Below are positions 1-5,823 of a stretch of DNA of 36,882 nt, piece after piece; the first letter of the stretch is position 1, and every line of letters begins with the position of its first letter. Source of the DNA: a virus; the IMG/VR virus record IMGVR_UViG_3300006845_000030, positions 1 to 36,882 of that record. One strand, given 5' to 3'. The notes under the pieces were generated by a model, which saw only the letters and a list, made by a program, of their open reading frames with translations, was not told where the DNA came from and searched no databases. Made by a program: the position numbers and the translations under genes.

Positions 1-168
1 CCCTCCCACCTCACCTCGCTCCTGACTACCTACCCCGCCCCATTTCCAGCCCTCCCGACTACCCGTTCCTCGCCGTGCCGGCCCTGTCCGACCCGTCCCG
101 ACGACCCACCCCATGCCGAACCTCCCCATGCCGACGACCCATCCCACTTAAATTTTAAAGGAGTCAAT
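1..168. other. C-rich non-coding left end with direct repeats
   Basis: The plus strand is strikingly rich in C and poor in G. It carries a 16-bp direct repeat (CCGACGACCCACCCCA at 98-113 and CCGACGACCCATCCCA at 131-146) and an 11-bp repeat CCCCATGCCGA at 109-119 and 124-134. An abrupt AT-rich patch (148-159) follows and runs into the ribosome binding site of the first gene. No plus-strand gene is seen. The minus strand stays open from an ATG at 129 to the window edge but encodes a glycine- and arginine-rich, low-complexity peptide. If the molecule is circular, this region would be a divergent intergenic spacer. Confidence 0.6.
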
Positions 169-918
169 GTGGGAGTTTTTGAAGCCTGGAAACCTCAGGC
201 TTACCCGTACGTCTACGCAGCGGAATTCCGCATCCCGATCATCAACGGTGGTACCCCAACGGACCCCAACGTTGCTGAGGGATGGCTCAAGAGCAAACTG
301 GGCATCGACAAGGATGACTTGATCCGTGAGGCCGCTGCGGAGATCATGGCCGAGCGAGGAGTCACCGCCGACGTTGCCATCGAGACCGTCTCAGAGAACC
401 GGCACCTGAACGGCTTCAAGCGACAGCGGTGCTCACAGTGTCCACCAGAGGGAGTTTCAAAATGCTCCGCTGGTCCGCACGTCCTGTACATCGAGGGACG
501 GTACGTGAAGGCCGGGATCAAGGAGGCCGGCAACATTCGCTGGCCCAACGGCCGCTGGTCCTTCGATAAGGACGGCAAGGTCCGGTTGCTGATCAAGTCT
601 GGCACTGAGCGGACCTCAGGCAAGGTGACGAAGTCGTTCCTGGCTGAGCACGTGTCAGTTCAGGAGTCGATCATCCCGCTGGGGGTCACCGAGCCCACCG
701 GTATCAACCAGCGGTTCGTGCACACCTGGCGTGGCTCCGGTATCCAGTACGAGGAGTACGTGGAGGATGTGAAGATCTCCTTCAACGTGGCGACCGACGT
801 CAAGTTCACCGATGAGCAGTGGGCGCTACTGTGGCTCACCGGCCAGGAGCAGGGCATCGGAGCCTCACGCTCTCAGGGTTACGGCCGTTACGAGGTGATT
901 CGCTGGGAACTGATGTGA
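169..918 (+). CDS. Conserved phage protein with RAMP-like glycine-rich loop
   Basis: The 249-aa protein begins at a GTG five bases after AAAGGAG (157-163). The overlapping ATG at 167 is out of frame. It has a CxxC with further cysteines (CSQC, then KCS) near residue 90, possibly a metal knuckle. Near the C-terminus is GIGASRSQGYGRYEV, which resembles the glycine-rich loop of the RAMP fold found in Cas5, Cas6, Csm3 and Cmr proteins. Similar proteins occur in actinophages as hypotheticals, as far as I recall. No CRISPR array, Cas10 or Cas1 is nearby, so a CRISPR role is not supported; an RNA-binding role is only inference. It heads the tRNA and AAA ATPase transcription unit. Confidence 0.85.
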   Translation: MGVFEAWKPQAYPYVYAAEFRIPIINGGTPTDPNVAEGWLKSKLGIDKDDLIREAAAEIMAERGVTADVAIETVSENRHLNGFKRQRCSQCPPEGVSKCSAGPHVLYIEGRYVKAGIKEAGNIRWPNGRWSFDKDGKVRLLIKSGTERTSGKVTKSFLAEHVSVQESIIPLGVTEPTGINQRFVHTWRGSGIQYEEYVEDVKISFNVATDVKFTDEQWALLWLTGQEQGIGASRSQGYGRYEVIRWELM

Positions 919-941
919 TGACCCGGTAAGTTGCAACAACC

Positions 942-1026
942 GGAAGATTGGCCGAGTGGTAAGGCAGCGGCTTGCTAAGCCGTAGTCCCGGGCAACCGGG
1001 CGGGCGTTCGAATCGCTCATCTTCCG
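942..1026 (+). tRNA. tRNA-Ser (GCT)
   Basis: An 85-nt class II tRNA. The acceptor GGAAGAT pairs fully with ATCTTCC (1019-1025), and the discriminator base is G at 1026. The anticodon stem GCGGC/GCCGT encloses the loop TTGCTAA, so the anticodon is GCT at 974-976 (reads AGC and AGU). A long variable arm (CCCGGGCAACCGGG) and the T-loop TTCGAAT are present. No CCA is encoded. It lies 23 nt after the first gene and abuts the next coding sequence. Confidence 0.93.
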
Positions 1027-1027
1027 C

Positions 1028-1273
1028 ATGGACTTTTTTGATGATGATGACCAAGACGAGAAGATGCCTGTCTATGACCCGATCAGGCGAGAGCATCTCT
1101 GGGTGCTGCTGGCAGCGTTCCGGGTGGATCCCACGGTGGTACATCCCGACAACGCTCAGCTGCTCACTAACGAAGACCTGTTGAACACCGCAGGTCCGGG
1201 CTGCTACTACTGCGAGATCGAGTGGCGCGATCAGGCTCTGGCGATGGCGCCGTGCACCGGGCCTGATGACTGA
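1028..1273 (+). CDS. Small acidic CxxC protein
   Basis: An 81-aa protein with a very acidic start (MDFFDDDDQDE) and a conserved-looking core ending in GPGCYYCEIEW. The CYYC pair suggests a small metal site or redox pair, but the partner ligands are unclear. Short actinophage proteins of the form LTxEDL...GPGCxxCE are familiar, so it is probably real. The ATG is one base after tRNA-Ser and no Shine-Dalgarno sequence is visible, because the tRNA fills the upstream space. It may be translated from the transcript after tRNA processing. The function is unknown. Confidence 0.65.
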   Translation: MDFFDDDDQDEKMPVYDPIRREHLWVLLAAFRVDPTVVHPDNAQLLTNEDLLNTAGPGCYYCEIEWRDQALAMAPCTGPDD

Positions 1274-1283
1274 TAGTTTTCAC

Positions 1284-1356
1284 GCGGACGTAACTCAATG
1301 GGTAGAGTTCCTGCCTTCCAAGCAGGCGGTTGCCGGTTCGAACCCGGTCGTCCGTT
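1284..1356 (+). tRNA. tRNA-Gly (TCC)
   Basis: A 73-nt tRNA. The acceptor GCGGACG pairs with CGTCCGT (one G-U). The D arm is ACTC/GAGT, and the anticodon stem CCTGC/GCAGG encloses CTTCCAA, giving anticodon TCC (reads GGA). The T arm is GCCGG-TTCGAAC-CCGGT. It lies 10 nt after the preceding stop codon. A long hairpin (1395-1442) separates it from tRNA-Asp. Confidence 0.93.
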
Positions 1357-1394
1357 CGTTGCTCAGGCCGGTGGAGTGGTTTTGTATGATAGAC

Positions 1395-1442
1395 GTGTGC
1401 ACGTACGTGTGGGCCGGCAGCTCTGAGCATGTACGTGCACAC
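1395..1442 (+). repeat. Perfect 12-bp hairpin between tRNA-Gly and tRNA-Asp
   Basis: GTGTGCACGTAC (1395-1406) and its exact complement GTACGTGCACAC (1431-1442) enclose a 24-nt loop. The hairpin ends 3 nt before the 5' end of tRNA-Asp. A TATGAT box (1385-1390) lies just upstream but has no convincing -35. No U-run follows, so a processing or spacing role for the tRNA transcript is as likely as termination. Confidence 0.75.
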
Positions 1443-1445
1443 CCT

Positions 1446-1518
1446 GGCTACGTAGCCCAATAGGTAGGGCACCACCCCGTCAAGGTGGAGGGTGCGGGTT
1501 CAAGTCCCGTCGTAGTCG
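1446..1518 (+). tRNA. tRNA-Asp (GTC)
   Basis: A 73-nt tRNA. The acceptor GGCTACG pairs with CGTAGTC (one G-U), and the discriminator is G. The D arm is GCCC/GGGC. The anticodon stem CCACC/GGTGG encloses CCGTCAA, so the anticodon is GTC (reads GAC and GAU). The T arm is GCGGG-TTCAAGT-CCCGT. Hairpins begin 3 nt before and 2 nt after it. Confidence 0.93.
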
Positions 1519-1520
1519 CT

Positions 1521-1569
1521 GCACAGGTGCCGAAACCTCGCTGGGTTCACGCACACACGGCACCTGTGC
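1521..1569 (+). repeat. Perfect 12-bp hairpin between tRNA-Asp and tRNA-Ala
   Basis: GCACAGGTGCCG (1521-1532) pairs exactly with CGGCACCTGTGC (1558-1569) around a 25-nt loop. The loop contains an inner AACC/GGTT match. The geometry is almost the same as the hairpin before tRNA-Asp, but the stem sequence is different. It starts 2 nt after tRNA-Asp and ends 4 nt before the Ala-like tRNA. Confidence 0.75.
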
Positions 1570-1573
1570 TTAT

Positions 1574-1643
1574 GGGGATGGCGCTGGGTACGCGAGTGAT
1601 CCTTGCAAGATCGCTGCGATGGGTTCGATTCCCTTCTTCTCCA
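1574..1643 (+). tRNA. Degenerate tRNA-Ala-like gene (TGC)
   Basis: A 70-nt tRNA-like fold. The anticodon stem TGATC/GATCG encloses CTTGCAA (anticodon TGC, Ala). The T-loop TTCGATT is canonical. The acceptor GGGGATG/CTTCTCC has one T-T mismatch and one G-U. The T stem ATGGG/CCCTT has another T-T mismatch. The D arm appears to be only three pairs (GCG/CGC). It is either a decayed tRNA, a tRNA needing editing, or a tRNA-like element. Confidence 0.6.
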
Positions 1644-1644
1644 C

Positions 1645-1690
1645 GAACCGCCATCAGTCGTTGTCGGGGGACGGCGACTGGTGGCGGTTC
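1645..1690 (+). terminator. 16-bp hairpin after the tRNA cluster
   Basis: GAACCGCCATCAGTCG (1645-1660) pairs with CGACTGGTGGCGGTTC (1675-1690), with a single G-U, around a 14-nt loop. It begins one base after the Ala-like tRNA. The sequence that follows (TTCATCTT) is only weakly T-rich, so it could be a terminator for the tRNA transcript or a 3' processing and stability element like the two hairpins upstream. Confidence 0.6.
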
Positions 1691-1711
1691 TTCATCTTAG
1701 GAGGGTGGTCC

Positions 1712-1945
1712 ATGGCGGAGAGCAGGTTGAACCTGGCAAGAGCTAGGTGCCCCTCGTGCGGATCGATGGGGCTTGTGGCCGAGGAGTGGCCGTTAACTGC
1801 TGGCGAGATCAGCGAGACGGGCCGGAAGAAGTTGCCGGTGCTCATTTGCGAGGCACGGTGTGGCTGGCATGTGTGGGGGTGGTACCAGGGCCGGCGGATG
1901 GTGTTCGGGAACTTCTGGACGATGACCCCGGAGGCTGGTGCATGA
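1712..1945 (+). CDS. Small zinc-ribbon-like protein
   Basis: A 77-aa protein (MAESRLNLARARCPSC...). The ATG follows AGGAGGG at 1699-1705; longer versions of this frame would run through the hairpin and are rejected. A CPSC pair near residue 13 and CEARC near residue 51 form a likely four-cysteine zinc ribbon of the CxxC...CxxxC type. The C-terminus is tryptophan-rich (GWHVWGWYQG). Its stop overlaps the next start as ATGA, indicating translational coupling. The function is unknown; the zinc site suggests nucleic-acid or protein binding. Confidence 0.75.
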   Translation: MAESRLNLARARCPSCGSMGLVAEEWPLTAGEISETGRKKLPVLICEARCGWHVWGWYQGRRMVFGNFWTMTPEAGA

Positions 1946-2124
1946 GGACGGTCACGATCACCTTCACCGACAAGGAAGTTAAGGAGATCAAGTTCGTGGA
2001 CCACCTACTGGTTCACGACGGGGTCCTGTCGCTGTACCGGGATCGGACCTATAGCGGAGGCCGGGACCACCTCGGATCTTGGCCCTTGATGAACATCAAG
2101 GGTTGGCATGCCGTAGAAAGTTGA
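1942..2124 (+). CDS. Small protein of unknown function
   Basis: A 60-aa protein starting MRTVTITFTDKEVKEIKF. The ATG overlaps the preceding stop (ATGA), and GGAGG at 1930-1934 is a good ribosome binding site seven bases upstream. It is rich in charged and aromatic residues, has no membrane segment and shows no recognised motif. It ends 33 nt before the AAA ATPase, and that gap holds the putative promoter and operator for the ATPase. Coupling to the zinc-ribbon gene suggests the two are expressed together. Confidence 0.7.
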   Translation: MRTVTITFTDKEVKEIKFVDHLLVHDGVLSLYRDRTYSGGRDHLGSWPLMNIKGWHAVES

Positions 2125-2150
2125 CGGTCATCTTACTAGGGGGGTACCCT
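2121..2150 (+). promoter_or_regulatory. Putative promoter of the AAA ATPase
   Basis: TTGACG (2121-2126), an 18-bp spacer and TACCCT (2145-2150). The expected start point is about 2157, next to the ATG at 2158. The -10 is a weak match, but the arrangement parallels the XRE-gene promoter and the -10 lies inside a 12-bp inverted repeat. Confidence 0.4.
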
Positions 2151-2156
2151 CGGGTA
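2144..2156. promoter_or_regulatory. Putative operator GTACCCTCGGGTA, copy 1
   Basis: A 13-bp sequence containing the palindrome TACCC-TC-GGGTA. An identical 13-mer lies at 35309-35321 in the spacer of another promoter. Here it overlaps the presumed -10 and start point of the AAA ATPase, so a bound protein would be expected to block that promoter. Confidence 0.5.
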
Positions 2157-2157
2157 C

Positions 2158-3747
2158 ATGAAGACAACCAGAGGAGAGAGCAGAGGAGACAAGTTGTCTG
2201 CAAACGCAACATTTTCCGTTGATGATCTGGTGTCACTCAGCCAGCGGACGGCGAAGAAGATCAGCGCGGACCAGAAGATCCGGGCCGCGATCCTGGAGCA
2301 GCTCGATGCACTTGGGCGGCTTCAGGTCAGCGATGAGGCCCTGATCTTCGAAGGAGAGAAGTTTGTCCTCCCCAAGCACATGGAGGGCAACATCGGCGCG
2401 GCGGCCAAGTACCTGCTTGACTACGAGAAGGCGCAGCAGAAGGCGTTCAACTTCTCCAAGGTCTTCCAGTACCGGCCGTTCGACGGCGCAGCTGCTTTCC
2501 AGCGGACCATGATGAAGGTCTTTGGGTCGATGGGTATCGGCAAGTCGACCTTCGGGTTCTTCGGCGAGGAGTACAAGCCGGAGATCCGAACCATCTCCAT
2601 CAGTCCCACCGAGACGATGCAGGTGCCCTGGGGTGACGTGATGTTCCCTCCGCTGGAGGCGACGTTTACGCTCGGCTTCACCAGGGACCCTGAGCTGGGG
2701 ATCCTTTTCACCCTGTACGTGGAGGCGCCGAAGAAGCACGAGGCGCGTGTTCACGCCTTCTTCTCGATCGTGGATCAGGAGCTGAAGGACAACTCCATCT
2801 ACAAGGGCAAGGCGATCAACGGAGCGCAGGAGCCCGGATTCGAGGACGTGTTCCAGGTCGACCCGCGCAAGGTCATCTACTCGGAAGAGGTGCTGACCCA
2901 GCTCGACGCCAACCTGTGGACCTTGATCCGTCACGCGGACACCATGCGCGACCTGGGCATCTCCCTCAAGCGAGCGGTGCTTGTGGAAGGTCCGTACGGC
3001 ACCGGCAAGTCGCTGTGCGGCATCCTGACCGCGCAGGAGGCGGTACGTAACGGCTGGACGTTCATCCTGGCCCGGCCAGGCAAGGACGACTTGTTCGACG
3101 TACTGAAGACGGCGCGGCTCTACGCCCCAGCAGTGGTGTGGTACGAGGACATCGACGTGGTGGCCAAGGGTGGCTCCAGCTCACACCTGAGCCAGCTCCT
3201 GGATGTCCTGGACGGCATCAGCGCCAAGGGCAACGAGATCATCGCCGGGTTCACCACGAACCACGTCGAGAAGATCCAGAAGGGTGTACTGCGCCCGGGT
3301 CGGATCGACGCCATCGTCCCGATCGGACAGATGGATGCGGTGGGCTTCCGTAAGCTCGTTCAGGTTGCGGTGCCAACCAACCTGCTCGGCGAGGTGGACT
3401 ACGACAAGATCGCTGAGGCGTTCGATGGGCTCGTACCCGCATTCGCCCTGGAGGCCATCGAGCGGGCCATGCGGTACACGATCGCCCGCAACGGTGGTAC
3501 CCCTGGTCTGATCGAGACTCAGGACCTGGTGGACGCTGCGGCGGGTCTACGGCCCCAGCTGGAGATCATGGCCGAGGCCAAGGAGGGCTCGGACCAGCAC
3601 ACCCTGGACAGGGCGGTTACCCGCATTGTGGAGGACGTCAACGCGCGTACCTCATTGCAGGCGGTTGGCTCCCCGTTCCGGGTACAGCAGCCCAAGGTCG
3701 GCGTGAACACCAACGGTGCGAACACTGACGACTACGACGAAGACTGA
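2158..3747 (+). CDS. AAA+ ATPase
   Basis: A 529-aa protein. The AAA+ module in the second half has Walker A GPYGTGKS (278-285), Walker B VVWYEDID (about 326-333), a sensor-like FTTNHVEKI and RPGRID (about 377-382), the layout of classical Cdc48/FtsH/BCS1-type AAA proteins. The N-terminal 270 residues are of unknown type and also contain GSMGIGKS (123-130), which fits the P-loop pattern. It probably remodels or unfolds a phage or host protein complex. Two starts are possible: ATG 2158 (leaderless from the promoter above) or TTG 2194, which follows GAGGAG. The tail is acidic. A strong terminator follows. Confidence 0.88.
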   Translation: MKTTRGESRGDKLSANATFSVDDLVSLSQRTAKKISADQKIRAAILEQLDALGRLQVSDEALIFEGEKFVLPKHMEGNIGAAAKYLLDYEKAQQKAFNFSKVFQYRPFDGAAAFQRTMMKVFGSMGIGKSTFGFFGEEYKPEIRTISISPTETMQVPWGDVMFPPLEATFTLGFTRDPELGILFTLYVEAPKKHEARVHAFFSIVDQELKDNSIYKGKAINGAQEPGFEDVFQVDPRKVIYSEEVLTQLDANLWTLIRHADTMRDLGISLKRAVLVEGPYGTGKSLCGILTAQEAVRNGWTFILARPGKDDLFDVLKTARLYAPAVVWYEDIDVVAKGGSSSHLSQLLDVLDGISAKGNEIIAGFTTNHVEKIQKGVLRPGRIDAIVPIGQMDAVGFRKLVQVAVPTNLLGEVDYDKIAEAFDGLVPAFALEAIERAMRYTIARNGGTPGLIETQDLVDAAAGLRPQLEIMAEAKEGSDQHTLDRAVTRIVEDVNARTSLQAVGSPFRVQQPKVGVNTNGANTDDYDED

Positions 3748-3762
3748 CTTTTCCGGTAATAC

Positions 3763-3811
3763 CGAAAGGCCCCACGCTCCGCTCCTGGCTTGGTGCGCGT
3801 GGGGCCTTTCG
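3763..3811. terminator. Bidirectional-type terminator between convergent units
   Basis: CGAAAGGCCCCACGC (3763-3777) pairs perfectly over 15 bp with GCGTGGGGCCTTTCG (3797-3811) around a 19-nt loop. The stem has AAA and TTT at its base, as in terminators that work on both strands. It sits between the AAA ATPase (plus) and the end of the late operon (minus), touching the stop codon of the last minus gene. Confidence 0.85.
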
Positions 3812-3958
3812 CTATGCGTAGGCGCCGAGCAATGAGATCGTGACCGCTACAGCCCAGATGCACAGCCCTAGGGCCAGGAGGCTGCGGCGGAGGAACGCTT
3901 CGATGCCGAGGCACGTTGACGCAACGATCATTAGAACGATCACGAAAATGGCTAGCAT
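3812..3958 (-). CDS. Small two-span membrane protein
   Basis: A 48-aa protein, MLAIFVIVLMIVAS..., with two hydrophobic spans at about residues 2-18 and 27-46 separated by a short loop with paired arginines (FLRRSL). It is too short for most gene finders. The ATG lies five bases after the upstream stop, with AGGAG immediately before it and GGGGG further up. It is the last gene of the late operon, next to the endolysin region, so a holin, antiholin or other lysis-accessory role is plausible but unproven. Confidence 0.6.
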   Translation of the reverse strand: MLAIFVIVLMIVASTCLGIEAFLRRSLLALGLCIWAVAVTISLLGAYA

Positions 3959-3963
3959 GGCTC

Positions 3964-4383
3964 CTATGTACCCCCTGAAGCCGCCTCAGAAGCGTTTGCA
4001 GCCCGCTTCTCCTGGAGTTCCTCCCAGCGCCTTAGGGTGGACTTGGGGCCTGAATTAGGGTTACGCTCAGGGGCTTTCAGGGCTCGTTTGTCGGGGAGGA
4101 TCTGAACGGTCACCAGCTCCACCGAGGACGCCGGCACCTTCGCCTTGGCGAGCAGCGCGGCCATGGCGAACCGTACTCGCTTGGACACCCACCATCGGTC
4201 GACCCCCTTGTACTGGATCTTGATGATGAACTTAGTGCTGTCCTCGTGGTGCTCGACGGAAGCACTGTCCATGTGGCGATCCAGTCTCACCGCGCGATCA
4301 ATCGCCAGCTGGATGCGTTCCTGGACTAGGTCCACGACATCTTCAGCTGGCACGCTCACGGAGTACGTGAAGAGCTGTCTCAT
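3964..4383 (-). CDS. Conserved phage protein of unknown function
   Basis: A 139-aa protein starting MRQLFTYSVSVPAEDVVDLV. The ATG is chosen because it overlaps the upstream stop (ATGA) and follows GTAAGG; the longer reading frame runs inside the upstream gene. It is soluble, mixed alpha/beta in appearance, with a basic C-terminal tail (KSTLRRWEELQEKRAAN). No family was recognised. It lies between two small membrane proteins downstream of the endolysin, so it may belong to the lysis cassette. Confidence 0.75.
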   Translation of the reverse strand: MRQLFTYSVSVPAEDVVDLVQERIQLAIDRAVRLDRHMDSASVEHHEDSTKFIIKIQYKGVDRWWVSKRVRFAMAALLAKAKVPASSVELVTVQILPDKRALKAPERNPNSGPKSTLRRWEELQEKRAANASEAASGGT

Positions 4384-4616
4384 GGCCTTACAAGGGCTAG
4401 GACTAGAGCGGCCAACGCGATCAGTACCGAGAGCGCGGGGAGCGGCCAACGTGCCTTCTCCAAAAGGCGGATGCGACTCTCATGGTCCGCTATCTCGTGG
4501 GCCGCGCCGTTGGTCTGACTGACCAACGTGGTTACTTGTCCGTTCAATGAGATCACCGCCTCGTAGATCTCGCGCAGTCCGATCACCACTACGGGTCCTG
4601 GGTCATTGGGCTGCAT
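4380..4616 (-). CDS. Membrane protein with one C-terminal span, holin-like
   Basis: A 78-aa protein starting MQPNDPGPVVVIG. The ATG at 4616 follows AAAGGGA, a better site than the TTG five codons upstream. The first 50 residues look helical (EIYEAVISLNGQVTTLVSQ, then ADHESRIRLLEK). The C-terminus is a single hydrophobic span (residues about 55-76) ending ALVRP. One-span proteins with a helical N-terminal half often follow the endolysin in actinophages and are called holin or holin-like. The topology would put the N-terminal helix in the cytoplasm or periplasm-like space; which one cannot be told. Confidence 0.7.
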   Translation of the reverse strand: MQPNDPGPVVVIGLREIYEAVISLNGQVTTLVSQTNGAAHEIADHESRIRLLEKARWPLPALSVLIALAALVLALVRP

Positions 4617-4634
4617 TGAGTCCCTTTCCAAAGG

Positions 4635-4964
4635 TCAAAGCAAACTAAACGCTCTCAGTTTGAGATCAGCATGGTCTGTGTTGAACAGTAGATGATCCCC
4701 ATAAATATCCACTGGGTACGGACCGAGCGGAACAAATGAGTTTGCCGGAATAGTGTAGGAAATGACCGTGGGAGTTTGTCCATCTACGGTCTTCAAAATG
4801 ACCGCCTGTGCGATATGTGAAGACCCGCCGATGTTGTTCACAAGAACTACGGTGTAGCCATTATTGACCATGTCGTGATCATTTGTCGCATCACCCACGG
4901 CCGCGTTCATGGGGAACACGTCGATACGACTAAGCCGGCTCACCGGCAACGCTACCCGTGCCAC
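4635..4964 (-). CDS. Small beta-rich structural protein
   Basis: A 109-aa protein from GTG 4964, which follows GAGGAGTAA at the end of the endolysin gene. The pattern (TNDHDMVNNGYTVVLVNNIGGS, then PLGPYPVDIYGDHLLFNTDHADLKLRAF; here shown in parts) matches a small beta-sandwich protein common in actinophages, placed among head or tail decoration proteins. It is probably a virion-surface or connector component, not an enzyme. Its place between endolysin and holin-like gene is unusual for a virion protein. Confidence 0.7.
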   Translation of the reverse strand: MARVALPVSRLSRIDVFPMNAAVGDATNDHDMVNNGYTVVLVNNIGGSSHIAQAVILKTVDGQTPTVISYTIPANSFVPLGPYPVDIYGDHLLFNTDHADLKLRAFSLL

Positions 4965-5822
4965 TTACTCCTCCGGGCCAAGTACCTTAGTCGCGCCACC
5001 AACAGCCAGGTCAGCTACGGCATCTTCAACCTGAGCCTCGATCTCCTTCTTCAGGATCTCAGTCTGCTGTTCGATCTTCTCGATGATCACTACACCTTCA
5101 GCGGTGCCACCACCGGCCTGAAGCATCGCCTTGATCTCGGACAGGGCGGTTTGAACATCAGCCAAAGCCTTTGCGTTCGCCTGTGACTGGCTCAGCGTCT
5201 TCCATGCTGCATAGTTAGTACCAGCAAGCATGTCAGCGGCCGAGAAGTCGTACGGTTGCCCCGTATCGGGGTTGTTACCAGTAATACGGTGTGCCCAGAC
5301 CTCGTCTGCTGTGGTCATGTCGTCATCTTCCCTCAACGGATCGTAATTAGCAGCCCGTGTGTCGTTATCGGCATCTGAACGACCGGAAATGTGTACATGG
5401 CCAGCGTCGGCGGACGGACCCACCGAATAATTGGGCTGCCATGACACATGGAACGTGTTGCCCTTTTCGTCGGTCCAGTTCAGATACTTGATCCACTCCG
5501 TGCCAACGACCTTGTTGTTCTTGTCCTGAATGATTCGCCGAGCGATGTCCGCGTTCTCCTTCTTGGCTTCAGCCAAGGGCACATTGGTGCGCGGCATGAT
5601 GTCAAGAGCCCGAGCATTCCAACGTGCATTAGTTCCCGGCCAACCGGTAACAGAGAACGGTGTGTGATCTTCAGGTCGCGATGCCTGAAGATGATCCTCG
5701 TCCGGGTAGTCGTAAACGGTGAGCCCGTGGACACGGAGGATTCGTTGCAGATCACGAGCAGGCCGTATGAGGTTGTACTGCTTGCCCGCCTTGACCCAAT
5801 CCCAATAACCTTGTGATGCCAT
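4965..5822 (-). CDS. Endolysin, M15-like peptidase
   Basis: A 285-aa protein starting MASQGYWDWVKAG. The ATG at 5822 is preferred over 5849 because it follows AGGGTGG and lies one base after the upstream stop. The N-terminal half (about 1-160) has a histidine (EDHTPFS), an aspartate (NARALDIMP) and a terminal HVH (AGHVHISG), the zinc-ligand pattern of D-Ala-D-Ala carboxypeptidase/VanY-like M15 peptidases, which cut peptidoglycan cross-links. A linker rich in Asp/Glu leads to a helical C-terminal half with a coiled coil (IIEKIEQQTEILKKEIEAQ), probably for multimerisation or wall binding. The family assignment rests on spacing of motifs read by eye. Confidence 0.75.
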   Translation of the reverse strand: MASQGYWDWVKAGKQYNLIRPARDLQRILRVHGLTVYDYPDEDHLQASRPEDHTPFSVTGWPGTNARWNARALDIMPRTNVPLAEAKKENADIARRIIQDKNNKVVGTEWIKYLNWTDEKGNTFHVSWQPNYSVGPSADAGHVHISGRSDADNDTRAANYDPLREDDDMTTADEVWAHRITGNNPDTGQPYDFSAADMLAGTNYAAWKTLSQSQANAKALADVQTALSEIKAMLQAGGGTAEGVVIIEKIEQQTEILKKEIEAQVEDAVADLAVGGATKVLGPEE

Positions 5823-5823
5823 A

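Noticed and set aside
169-918. CRISPR-Cas locus
   Set aside because: The RAMP-like loop and the Cas4-like nuclease might suggest one, but no repeat-spacer array, Cas1, Cas2 or Cas10 is present, and both proteins are familiar as stand-alone phage genes.
2233-2934. 233-codon minus-strand frame opposite the AAA ATPase
   Set aside because: Leu/Arg/Val-rich translation typical of an antisense shadow; ATPase motifs are on the plus strand.
3732-3914. 60-codon minus-strand frame over the terminator
   Set aside because: It covers the 15-bp terminator stem and the ATPase 3' end, and conflicts with the better 48-aa membrane gene at 3812-3958.
5448-5816. Plus-strand 122-codon frame
   Set aside because: It lies entirely opposite the endolysin gene, whose motifs are clear; no ribosome binding site or family resemblance.
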